A program made the position numbers and the translations under genes. The notes beneath the pieces are model-generated. The model was not told the DNA's origin and ran no database searches. It saw only the letters and a program-made list of their open reading frames with translations. A stretch of DNA of 12,418 bases, taken from contig MU646378.1 of the NCBI GenBank assembly GCA_026770585.1, forward strand, positions 722,284-734,701, written 5' to 3'. This stretch comes from Baffinella frigidus (Eukaryota; Cryptophyceae; Cryptomonadales; Baffinellaceae). Below are positions 1 through 10,900 of the stretch, in pieces (positions within the stretch are counted from its first letter, which is position 1; the number at the start of each line of letters is the position of its first letter).

Positions 1-124
1 GGGGTTTGGGGTTTGGGGTTTGGGGTTGAGAGTTTAGGGTTCAGGGTTTAGGGTTTGGGGTTTGGGGTTCAGGGGTTTAGGGGTTTAGGGGTTTAGGGGT
101 TTAGGGGTTGAGGGTTTGGGGTGA
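1..124. repeat. Degenerate telomere-like G-rich repeat
   Basis: Runs of GGGGTTT, GGGTTTA and GGGGTTTA in irregular order on the plus strand. They resemble plant-type telomere units but are degenerate and followed by coding sequence, so this is interstitial filler, not evidently a chromosome end. On the gene's strand it is C-rich. Confidence 0.85.
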
Positions 125-128
125 GCAC

Positions 129-197
129 CTTGCCGGGCATCGGCCAGCGGTACCAGAAGATTTGCACGCTTGTTCGGAAGCATGCCACCGCATCCGT
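129..197 (-). CDS. Channel exon 15: C-terminal cytosolic segment (23 codons), possibly not the last
   Basis: The acceptor TTTTGGGCAG opens [20 protein letters not shown] and then PGK, with a possible donor GTGCTC. If that donor is not used, the frame stays open for about 12 more codons into telomere-like repeat and stops at 93-95. A true C-terminus there looks unlikely because the added residues are repeat-encoded. An acceptor-side copy is upstream at 325-339. Confidence 0.65.
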
Positions 198-1656
198 CTG
201 CCCAAAAGTAGAGGTGTTCACTTTTGCCCAAAAGTAGATGTGTTTACTTTTGCCCAAAAGTAGATGTGTTTTATCTTGCCCAAAAGTAGATGTGTTTACT
301 TTTGCCCAAAAGTAGATGTGTTGACCGCATCCGTCTGCACACGTCCGTGTCATTCATGCATTCAGCCAGCCAGCCAGCCAGTCAGCCAGCCAGTCAGCCA
401 GTCAGCCAGTCAGCCAGCCAGTCAGTCAGTCAGTCAGCCAGTCAGTAGGCAGCCATGGGGCAGGGTAGGGTAGGGTAGGGTAGGGTAGGGTAGGGTAGGG
501 TAGGGTAGGGTAGGGTAGGGTAGGTTAGGGCGGGGCTCACCGGGAACGACTGTTCGGTCTGCATCCGCACGTACTCGGCCCGCACGGTCATGTACGCCTG
601 CCCAGAGGGGGGTGTTCGGGCTGAGAGTTTGGGGTTAGAGGCATCGCCACACTGCACACCCGTCTGGCTAGGGGGGGTGTTCATCTCACTGGCTGATAAA
701 AGCCGTTCTACAAAGGGGTTCTCTCCAACGCAATGTACTACATAACGCTATTACTACACACCGCTTTACTATTACTAGTATGATCTCAAGTTGTCGTGGT
801 AAATTTCGTTGACAGAAACGCTTTTTGGAAAGCTTTATTTGAGATTAGATTAGGGTTTAGTGTTTGGGGTTTAAGACATCGCCAACCTGCACACCCTCTG
901 ACCACGGACATGTGTTTCTGATCAGAGTGGACAGCCACGCCAGGTCAAAAGTCAGAGCAAGAGAGAGAGAGAGAGAGAGAGATAGAGAGAGAGGAAGAGG
1001 GATAGGGAGAAATAGAGAGGGAGAGAGGGGGGGGAGGAGGGGGGAGGGCGGGGTTGGGGGGGGAGAGAGAGAGATGGACGAGAGAGGGGAGAGAGAGGGA
1101 AGAGCGAGAGAGCGAGAGAGCGAGAGAGCGAGATAGCGAAAGAAAGAGAGAGAGAGCAAGAGAGAGCGAGAGAGAGAGCGACAGAGAGAGAGGGTTCACA
1201 ATCGACCTCGACGATGATAGCGAGGAGGAAGTTCTGCACGAGGAAGAAGACGACGACAATGTAGATCTCGACAAAGAGCGCGAGCTCCAGCGTCTGCGTC
1301 CAGTTCGACGGAAGCTCGCCCATCAACATCGTCACCCTGCGTGCGGGCGTGGGGGTTGGCATTTGGGGATGGGCCACCTAGGCTCGCCCATCAGCATTGT
1401 CACCCTGCGTGCGGGGTGTGGAGTTTGGGTGTGTGGGGTGTGGGGTTTGGGGTTTGGGGTGTGGGGTTTGGGGTTTGGTGCTGGGGTTGTGGGGCCCCGA
1501 AACGTCCTTGGAAGCTCGCCCATCTGCATCAGCTGGGTCACGTCCCCCTGTGTTGGGGGTGTGGGGTTTCGGGTTTCGGGCCCCGACACGTCTTGACGCT
1601 CTGTCTCTCTCTGTCTTTCTCTGTCTCTCTCTGTCTCTATCTGTCTCTCTCTGCGT

Positions 1657-1689
<33 letters not shown>

Positions 1690-3120
1690 TGTCTGCCTGT
1701 CTGTCTAGTTCCGCGGAAGCTCGCCCATCAGCATCGTCACCCTGCGTTGGGGTTTGGGGTTTGGGGTTGGGGGTTTGGGGTTTTGGGGTTTTGGGGTTTT
1801 GGGGGTTTGGGGGTTGGGGGGTTGGTCACCTTCGCGCCGCGCCGTGGAGTCTAACCTAAACCGTAAACCCACACCAAGGCGACGCACGCGGTGGTCACGA
1901 GGTGGTCACGAGGAGGTCACACGGCGGTCACGAGTGCTCGGCGGCCGTTTGAGGGCTATGCAGAGCAATAAATGTCTTCAGGCCGGGTTGTCTGTATGTC
2001 TGTATGTCTGTGTTGGTCTGTGTTTGTCTGTCTGTGCGTCTCTCGCGCGCTCTCTCTCTCTCTCTCTGGGGTAATATGCGGTCGGGGGGGGGTTCCGTAC
2101 GAAGTCAAGACGGTGGTGGTGAAATCCTTGCGGCAGATGCGCTCTCTCTCTCTCTCTCTCTTTCTCTCGCTCTCCCTCCCTCTCTATCTATCTATCTATC
2201 TATCTATCTCCGCTCGGGGGGCCCCGTACGAAGTGAGGACGGTGGTGGTGACATCTCTCTCTCTCTCTCTCTCCCTCCCCCCCTCTCCCTCCCCCCCCCC
2301 CCCCCTCTCTCTCTCTCTCCGGTCGGGGGGCCCCGTACGAAGTGAGGACGGTGGTGGTGAAATCCTTGAAGTCGTCCCGCTCCACGCCGAACCGCCAGAC
2401 CCCTGCTTTCGCGTTTGGGGTCACGTTTTGGGGGTCGCGGTTTCGCGTTTGAGATGTGGGGTTTTGGGATTTGGGGTGTGGGGTGTGGGGTGTGGGGTTT
2501 AGGGTTTGGGGTTTGGGGTTTGGGGTTTGGGGTGTAGGGTTTTGGATTCCGGGTTGCGGGTTTGGGGTGTGTTGTGTGGTTTAGAGTTTAGGGTTTAGGG
2601 GCGAAGCAGCACGCGACGATGACCACCAGCAGCACAATCTTCACACACGAGCCAGGCTGTTCCTCAATTTAAAACCCGAAGAGCTGTACAAGCGATCACT
2701 GTGTAGTAAATTTCACATGCTCGGTCACGTGGCTCCCCGCTTTCCGTGCAGCCACGTGACCAACTCCATACACACCGCCTAAAATCAACATTCAGAAAGG
2801 GTGCTGCGGTGGCCTTGGAGTTGAGGGTTGGGGGAGTGCCGATGGCGGCGAAGCAGCACGAGACGATGATCACCAAAAGCACGAAGTGGAACACATGAAG
2901 CCTGAAAATCAAGCGTTTTCCTCTCGAGGACGGTTCGAATTCGAACGTTCCCCCGAAGGAATTGGATCAAGCTCTATCCTCGATTTGAGCCCACTTAGGG
3001 TTTAGGGTTTGTGGGTTGGGGGTGTGCCGATGGCGGCGAAGCAGCACGAGACGATGACCACTAAGTCAGTGTGTGTGAGCGAGAGAGCGAGAGAGCCGAC
3101 GTCAGAGTGAAAGTGAGTGA

Positions 3121-3165
<45 letters not shown>

Positions 3166-6100
3166 AGAGAGGTTACACTCACTTGCCCCCAACCCCTCAG
3201 CGCTCCCACCCCTCATCAGAAAGTTTTTAGGGTTTGTGGGTTGGGGGTGTGCCGATGGCGGCGAAGCAGCACGAGACGATGATCACCAGAAGAACGAAGT
3301 GGAACAGGTCGTCCAACGCGTGGCTGCGAGAGAGGGAGAGAGAGGGAGAGAGAGGGAGAGAGAGGGAGAGAGAGGGAGAGAGAGGGAGAGAGAGAGAGCG
3401 TGTTAGAGGGAGAGCGAGAGAGAACGAGAGAGTCAGAGAGAGAGACGAAGTGGAACAGGTCGTCCAGCGCGTGGCTGCGAGAGAGGAAATTGCTCGTCAA
3501 ATGGACGTCCAACTCGTGGCTGGCGTTCAGAGATTAGGCATCAGAGGTTCAGGGATTAGGGATAAAGGGTTCAGGGATGAGGGATTCGATTTAGGGGTCC
3601 AGCGCGTGGATAGTTTCGGAGGGGGGGGTGGGGGTGCGGGGGTTGTCAACACTGTTCATGCGAAACGCGTGCGTTCGAGAGCAACTTGCGAACCTGGAGG
3701 TCAACTTAAGGGTCATCGCGAGGTCAACTTAAGAGTAATCAACTTTAGGGAGGGCTCGCAACCTGACCGTGCCGGTGAGGATACCCAGCCGCGGGTGGAG
3801 GTTCGTTGCCTGCAGCACACTCCAGTCAACTTAACACAACCATCAACTTAATACAACGGTCAACTTACAGAATGGTCAACTTAACACTCCGGTCAACTTA
3901 ACAGAGCACCGCCGCGGGTGCAGGTCGGTTGTCTTTCTTGCCCAAGAGCGAGAAAGCCACTTTGTTGAAACGGGCATGGCGGCACGGCAGCGTCAAGCGT
4001 CACCGGGGGGCACGAGAGATGCATGGGCTGTGCGGGAGCCCGCAGGTTATGAGGCACGAGCGAAGGTTATGAGGCACGAGCGTGCGGGGCACTAGCGACC
4101 TCCGGAATCATTGCTTCGGGGGTGTGCCAGGCATTGCCTCGAGGGTTTGGTTCAGGAGGAAGCGCTCTCTCTCGAGAGGAAATTGATGGTCAAATGGGCT
4201 GTGAACAAGCCCGCAGGTTATGAGGCACGAGCGTGAGAGCAGGTTATGAGGCACGAGCCCGAGAGAAGGGAAGTGGCGCGGGGCACGGGCATCTGGTGTA
4301 TGGTGTATGGTGTCGGGTTCCGAAACCCGAAAGCAGGCTCACCTGGACCAAAAAGAGCATGGAAAACAGAAAGATAAGCCATACGACCCTACGGTAGGCA
4401 ACCCGTAGGGACATAGGGGTGGTCCTACGGATAAGGTAACGGCAGGTCGGCCCGATCCTACGGATAAGGTAACGGAAAGTCGGCCCTTCCTACGGATAAG
4501 GTAACGGAAAGACAGCCCGGCCGAAAAACCTTTCGCAGCCCGCTGTGTGGTATAGGGTTCCGAAACTTTAGAAAGAAGGCTCACCTGGACCACGCGGAGC
4601 ATCGAGACGAGGAGGATCATGTTGGCGAACACCTGCCAAAAGTTGCCAACACCGTCAACTTAAGCGCCCATCATGTCAACTTAAGAGGATTGCGATCGCG
4701 AACACCTGCCAAAAGTTGCTGATAACGTCAACTTAAGCACTCATCATGTCAACTTAGGAGGATCGTGTTGGCGAACACTTGCCGAAAAATGATAAGGACG
4801 GGCCCGCCTCAGGACCAACGGACCCGCCTCAGGACCAGCGCACTGGCCCTCGAAAATAAATGGACCACCGCGAAAATAAATGGACCACCGCGAAAATAAA
4901 TGGACTGACACGAAAATAAATGGAGTAGCACGAAAATAAATGGACGGTACCGCGAGACCGTCCTCCTCCTCCTCCTGGAGGGAAATGATGCTCTTGATCT
5001 GATCAAAGTAGGCCCTCTTACTACCACGAACATAAATGGACTCACACGAACATAAATAGACTAACACAAAAATAAATGGACTAGCACGAAAATGAATGGA
5101 CTAGCATGAAAATAAATGGACTGACACGAAAATAAATGGACGGTACCGCGAGACTGTCCTCCTCCTCCTGGAGGGGAATGATGCCCATGATCTGATCAAC
5201 GTAGGCCTTCTTGCCACCATGAAACTACATGGACCTACCACGAACATAAATGGACTAACTCATAAATGTATGGACTAACACGAACATAAATGGACTACCA
5301 CGAAAACAAATGGACTAGCACGAACATAAATGGACTAGCACGAAAACAAATGGACTAACACCAAAATAAATGGAAGGTACCGCGAGACCGTCCTCCTCCT
5401 CCTGGAGGGAAATGATGCTCTTGATCTGATCAAAGTAGGCCTTCTTGCCACCATGAAACTACATGGACCTACCACGAACATAAATGGACTACCACGAACA
5501 TAAATGGACTAACTCATAAATGTATGGACTAACACGAACATAAATGGACTACCACGAAAACAAATGGACTAGCACGAACATAAATGGACTAGCACGAAAA
5601 TGAATGGACTGGCACGAAAATAAATGGACAGACACGAAAATAAATGGACGGTACCGCGAGACCGTCCTCCTCCTCCTGGAGGGAAATGATGCTCTTGATC
5701 TGATCAAAGTAGGCCTTCTTGCCACCATGAAACTACATGGACCTACCACGAACATAAATGGACTACCACGAACATAAATGGACTAACTCATAAATGTATG
5801 GACTAACACGAACATAAATGGACTACCACGAAAACAAATGGACTAGCACGAACATAAATGGACTAGCATGAACACAAATGGACTAACACCAAAATAAATG
5901 GAAGGTACCGCGAGACCGTCCTCCTCCTCCTGGAGGGAAATGATGCTCTTGATCTGATCAAAGTAGGCTGTCTTGCGCCCGATGAGCGAGAGGGAGTCTG
6001 ATGCCCAGTCGATCGACGTGATTCCTGACACGATTTCCTGCCAGAGAGAGAGAGAGGGAGAGAGCGAGAGGGAGAGAGAGAGGGAGGGAGAGAGAGAGAG

Positions 6101-7931
6101 AGGGAGGGAGGGAGGGAGGGAGGGAGGGAGGGAGAGAGGGAGAGAGGGAGGGAGGGAGGGAGGGAGGGAGAGAGGGAGGGAGGGAGGGAGGGAGGGAGGG
6201 AGAGAGGGAGAGAGGGAGGGAGGGGGAGAGAGAGAGTGAGTGAGTGAGTCGATCGTGATACCCGACACGATTTCCTGCCAGAGGGAATTGGAGCCACCCG
6301 CCTCTATTTCTGGAGGGAAATCTCCTCTCGCTAGCGCTGTCTCACTCGGATTGACTGCCAGACAATTCTCAATTTGCCAGAGATTGCATGCGGAAACAAT
6401 TCCCCGGGATTTCGGACGTTAATTCCCCGGGATTTTGGTGCACACCAGTCAACTTTTGAAGTAAAAAAAACCAGTCAACCCGACTGGGGGAGAGCTAGAG
6501 CCTGGGCGAGGTTCATAACCCTCTCGATACCTCATAACCTGTGATAAACCTACGGGAAAGGTTCGTACTACTGCAAAGCCTTGGCCCACCCTGTCCATCT
6601 AAGCGTTTTAAAACAAATTTGGGTTTAAAAGGAAGTTTTGGTAGTAAAAAACGTTTTTTAAAGCGTAAATTAATTCAAATATTGCTGAGAATTGGAGCCG
6701 TTCTGGGACGGATTTCGACCCCCCGGGGGCTGTGGGGTTTGAGCAGTAACCTGGGCGACATCCGCGGAGGTGTAGCGCCGCGGGATCTGCTGGAACACGT
6801 ACTGCGAAATGATCGCCGTCTGCCAAAAGTTGCCGCCACTGGTCAGCCGTCTGCCAAAAGTTGACACCACGCCAGGCCACAAGGCGGAGTTTCGCATGCC
6901 CGTCCATCTAGACAATTTCCGGTGCACATCGTAAAACCTAAAGTTGATTCCGTGATGGCAAATCCTCAAGTTGATTCCGTAATGGCAGTCTGCCACGACA
7001 CGAGAGCGGAGGAGATATCTCCGTCTGTTTCGGCCAAATATGGTCCCTCACAAATTTGGTGAGGGAAACCCACTGGGTGGGTGAGAAAGGCTGGCAAAGT
7101 TGAAAGTGTGAAGTGATAGTGTGTGGGAGTGGGGCGTGCATTGAGAAGGTTGACGGACTCAACTATGATGTGATAGTGTATGGATGTGGGTTCAGGGTTC
7201 AGGGGGCAATTAGGGTTCAGGATTCAGGGTTTCGGGTTTCGGGTTTCGGGTTTCGGGTTTCGGGTTCATCGTTTGGGATTTCGGGTTTAGGGTGTAGGGT
7301 TCAGGGTTTAGTCAGGGTTTAGGGTTTGGGGTGTAGGGTCAGGGGCGTGCATTGAGAACGTCGGTGAGCTCGCTGAAGATCATTGAGGCCTGGTTCAGGG
7401 GTCAGGGTTTAGGGTTTAGGGTCTAGGGTCTAGGGTTTAGGGTTTAGGGTTTAGAGTTGAGGGTTGAGAGTTTAGGGTCCAGGTTTAGGGCTTGTGGTTG
7501 AAGGTTTATGGTTTATAGTTGAGGGTTTAGAGTTCAGGGTTTATGGTTCAGGGTTTATGGTTCAGGGTTTAGGGTTTAGGGGTGAGGGTTTAGGTAGGGT
7601 CCACGTACTTCAGGAAAGGTCCACGTGCTCCCCGGCACGCTCGGATCCGGCTTGCAGTTTGCGTACTGCCACGTGAGGGGTTGGGTGTTAGGGTTTAGCG
7701 TGCACGGCTCATCTTTCGGTGGTTCCCCCGCCCCCTCAAAAGATCTCCTGAACCATTGCCGCGAGGACAGTGTCCACTGCCGCAGCACACGTCCTGGAGG
7801 TGTTGGTTCAGGAGGAACGCTCGCGGGAGATCATGGAGGCCTCAGTGCGCCTTGTCTGCATTCCCAGATGGTGCGGAGGGGCATCGTACGTGGGTTTACA
7901 CAGCCACTTAGATTTGATAAAAAGATAACGG

Positions 7932-7972
<41 letters not shown>

Positions 7973-10900
7973 ATCGCTCGCTCTCTCTATCGCTCGCTCT
8001 CTCTCGCTCGCTCTCTCTCTCGCTCTCTCTCTCTCTCCCTCGAGTGGAGAGAAAGAGAGAGATTTTTTTGTTACCGACCAACTGGTCCGGCATTGCGGGC
8101 CAGCCTCGCGCCATGGGTGTTTGAATTCCCTTGTCCAGGTAGCCTTATATCTACCCTCCTAGTGGCTATGTGTCTGCGCAATTTAATCTAGCCTCACCCT
8201 GGGGTAATTTTACAGTGAATTCACTGTCTCAGACGTGTAGCCACTCCACACAGCGGACTTCGAAGGGATTTTGAATAACCCCTAAGCGATAAGACCTAGG
8301 ACCCTATGGTAGGCAACCCGAAGAGACATAGGGGGGTTCCTACGCATAAGGTAACGGACACTCGGGCTCGCAGCCCGCTGTGTGACTAGGAGGAGGGAGA
8401 CCTCGTGGCGAATCTTGAAGATAGTGTCGATGAACATCAGGAGGATAGGGTGCAGCCTCATATCTACCTTCCTAGCAACACAGTGGGCTTCGAGGGGTTC
8501 GTCGCGGCCGGGATTCCGGGTGTTACGTGACCAATTTGCATAAGAAACATCCTTCAAGTTGATTGTCTTCAGGCAAGTTGAGTTCTGATGAAAGGTTCGT
8601 AGTCCACCGTGTGGAAACGCCTTTCTCAACCTGGGGTGATTTTATAGTGAATTTACTGTCCCAGACGTGATGTTATAGTGAATTCACTGTCTCGGTGATT
8701 TTATAGTGAATTCACTGTCTCAGATAGCCAATAGGGGGAGGGAGACCTCGTGGCGAATCTTGAAGATAGTATCGATGAACATCAGGAGGATAGGGTGCAG
8801 GGCGGAGGTTCGTTTGGGGGTTCTCGCTGCCCCACGCGCGCCTCGTAGTCCACCGTGTGGTTAGTCAAAAGCTGCATTGTCTCATCGCGTGGGTGGCATC
8901 CTGTTCATGTGGGGGGAGGGATACCTCGTGCCGAATCTTGAAGATAGTGTCGATGAACATCAGGAGGATAGGGTGGAGGGTGGAGGGTGGAGGTTCGTTT
9001 GGGGGTTCTCGCTGCCTCACGTGCGCCTCGTAGTCCAACGTGTGGGGGGGAGGGAGACCTCGTGCCGAATCTTGAAGATAGTGTCGATGACCATCAGGAG
9101 GATAGGGTGGAGGGTGGAGGGTGGAGGTTCGTTTGGGGGTTCTCGCTGCCTCACGTGCGCCTCGTAGTCCAACGTGTGGGGGGGAGGGATACCTCGTGCC
9201 GAATCTTGAAGATAGTGTCGATGACCATCAGGAGGATAGGGTGCAGCCTCATATCTACCTTCCTAGCAACACAGTGGGCTTCGAAGGCTTCGATGTGGCC
9301 GGGATTCCGGGTGTGCAACCTGGGGTGATTTTATAGCGAATTCACTGTCTCAGACGTATAGCCAACAGGGGGAGCGAGACCTCGTGGCGGATCTTGAAGA
9401 TGGTATCGATGAACATCAGCAGAATCAGGAAGATGCACGACGACTGGATCACCTGATTTAGGGTTTGGGGTTTGGGGTTGAGGGTTTGGGGTTAAGGATT
9501 TGGGCTTTAGGGTTTAGGGTTAAGGGGTTAAGTTAGGTTAGGTTAGGTTAGGTTAGGTCAGGTCAGGTTCGGTTAAGTTCGGTTTGGTTTGGTTAGGTTT
9601 GGTTAGGTGAGGTTTGAAGGTTAGGGTTTAGGGTTTGGGGTTGAGGATTTTAGGGTACCGTGTAGAGTAAGAGCGAGTTGCCTTCCAGCACCGAGAAGTG
9701 CCCCAGCTTCACTTTCATCTGTTGCGGGCGACGGGTCAGCATTCACGGTCAGCAGGGACGTATCTTAGGGCTTCCAGCACTTGAAATCAGGGTGGATATG
9801 CTATTCAAGGCGTGGCACCCAGGCGTAAGATAGCATAAAAGCACAACTGAGTCAGTTATGTTCCGAGATCAAATTCGGATTGGGGCGAACCGTGACTTCT
9901 TGGTCGTCCATGAAGTCAGCATTTACGGTCAGCAGGGACGTGATGCACACACTCATACACACACACACACACTGTCTCTCTCTGTCTCTCTCTCTTTGTC
10001 TGTCTCTCTCTGTCTCTCTGTCTCTCTGTCTCTCTGTGTCTCTGTGTCTCTGTCGCTCTGTCTCTCTGTCTGTCTCTCAGTGTTCAAGGGGCGATCCGTG
10101 ACTTCTTGATCATTCATGAAGTCAGCATTCACGGTCAGCAGGGACGTGATGCACACACTCACACACACTCTGTCTCTGTCTCTGTCTCTCTGTCTCTCTC
10201 TGTCTCTCTTTGCCTCTCTCTGTCTCTCTGTCTCTCTGTCTCTCTGTCTCTCTGTCTCTCTGTCTCTCTCAGTGTTTGGTGTTGAGGGGGCGAACCGTGA
10301 CTTCTTGATCATCCATAAAGTCAGCATTCACGGTCAGCAAGGACGTGATCCCCACTCGCGGCGCGTAGAACACCAGGAAGACCTTGACGAAGGACGTCAT
10401 GGAGTCGATGAAGTCGGACGTTGGCACCACCTGCGCGAGAGAACCCACGCTTGAATAACCCGCTACCGCTTGAATAAACCGCCAACGAAGAAGCGCTTGA
10501 ATAAACCGCTACCGAAGAAGCGCTTGAATAAACCGCCAGCGTGGTGTGCCGGCAAGGTGACATGCGTCCCACACTTGAATAACTCGCACACGGTTTGGTT
10601 GAAAGTTGTTCTTCATGAAGTCATGGAGTTGATGAAGTCGCTTGTTGGCAGCACCTGCGCGAGAGTCCCACGCTTGAATAACCCGCAACGAACAAGTGCT
10701 TGAATAAACCGCGACCGGAGATGCTCTTGAATAAACCGCCAACAAAGAAGTGATTGAATAAACCGCTACCAAAGATGCTCTTGAATAAACCGCCAACGTG
10801 GTGTGACAAATGACGTCATGGAGTCGATGAAGTCGGACGTTGGCAGCACCTGTGCGAGAGTCCCCACGCTTGAATAACCCGCTAAGGAATAAGCGATTGA

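Noticed and set aside
1-124. A real chromosome end
   Set aside because: The units are irregular (GGGGTTT, GGGTTTA, GGGTTCA) and similar tracts occur throughout the window, with coding exons on both sides.
857-1377. Long overlapping frames rich in LSLSLS, RERERE or SSSS
   Set aside because: They come from the GA/CT dinucleotide repeat, which is open in several frames at once. Only the 130-nt S6 exon inside is supported.
2824-2893. Alternative complete S5 exon
   Set aside because: It keeps the hydrophobic core and donor but lacks the DDL opening and an in-phase acceptor, so it is classed as a partial copy.
4854-5905. Regular repeats with interspersed unique segments, superficially like a CRISPR array
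   Set aside because: The 'spacers' are copies of one exon end, the repeats are contiguous 20-mers with variation, and the context is a spliced eukaryotic gene.
5973-6239. Plus-strand Arg/Glu-rich frame resembling an RNA-binding RE/RD protein
   Set aside because: It is a translation of the GAGG purine repeat and the antisense of exon 8.
7625-8191. 188-codon plus-strand frame
   Set aside because: It is antisense to exon 5, then runs through a CT microsatellite. Composition is mixed and no family resemblance was seen.
8877-9336. Plus-strand frames with repeated [20 protein letters not shown]-like units
   Set aside because: They are antisense to the tandem S2-exon copies, whose minus-strand peptide matches a known channel helix.
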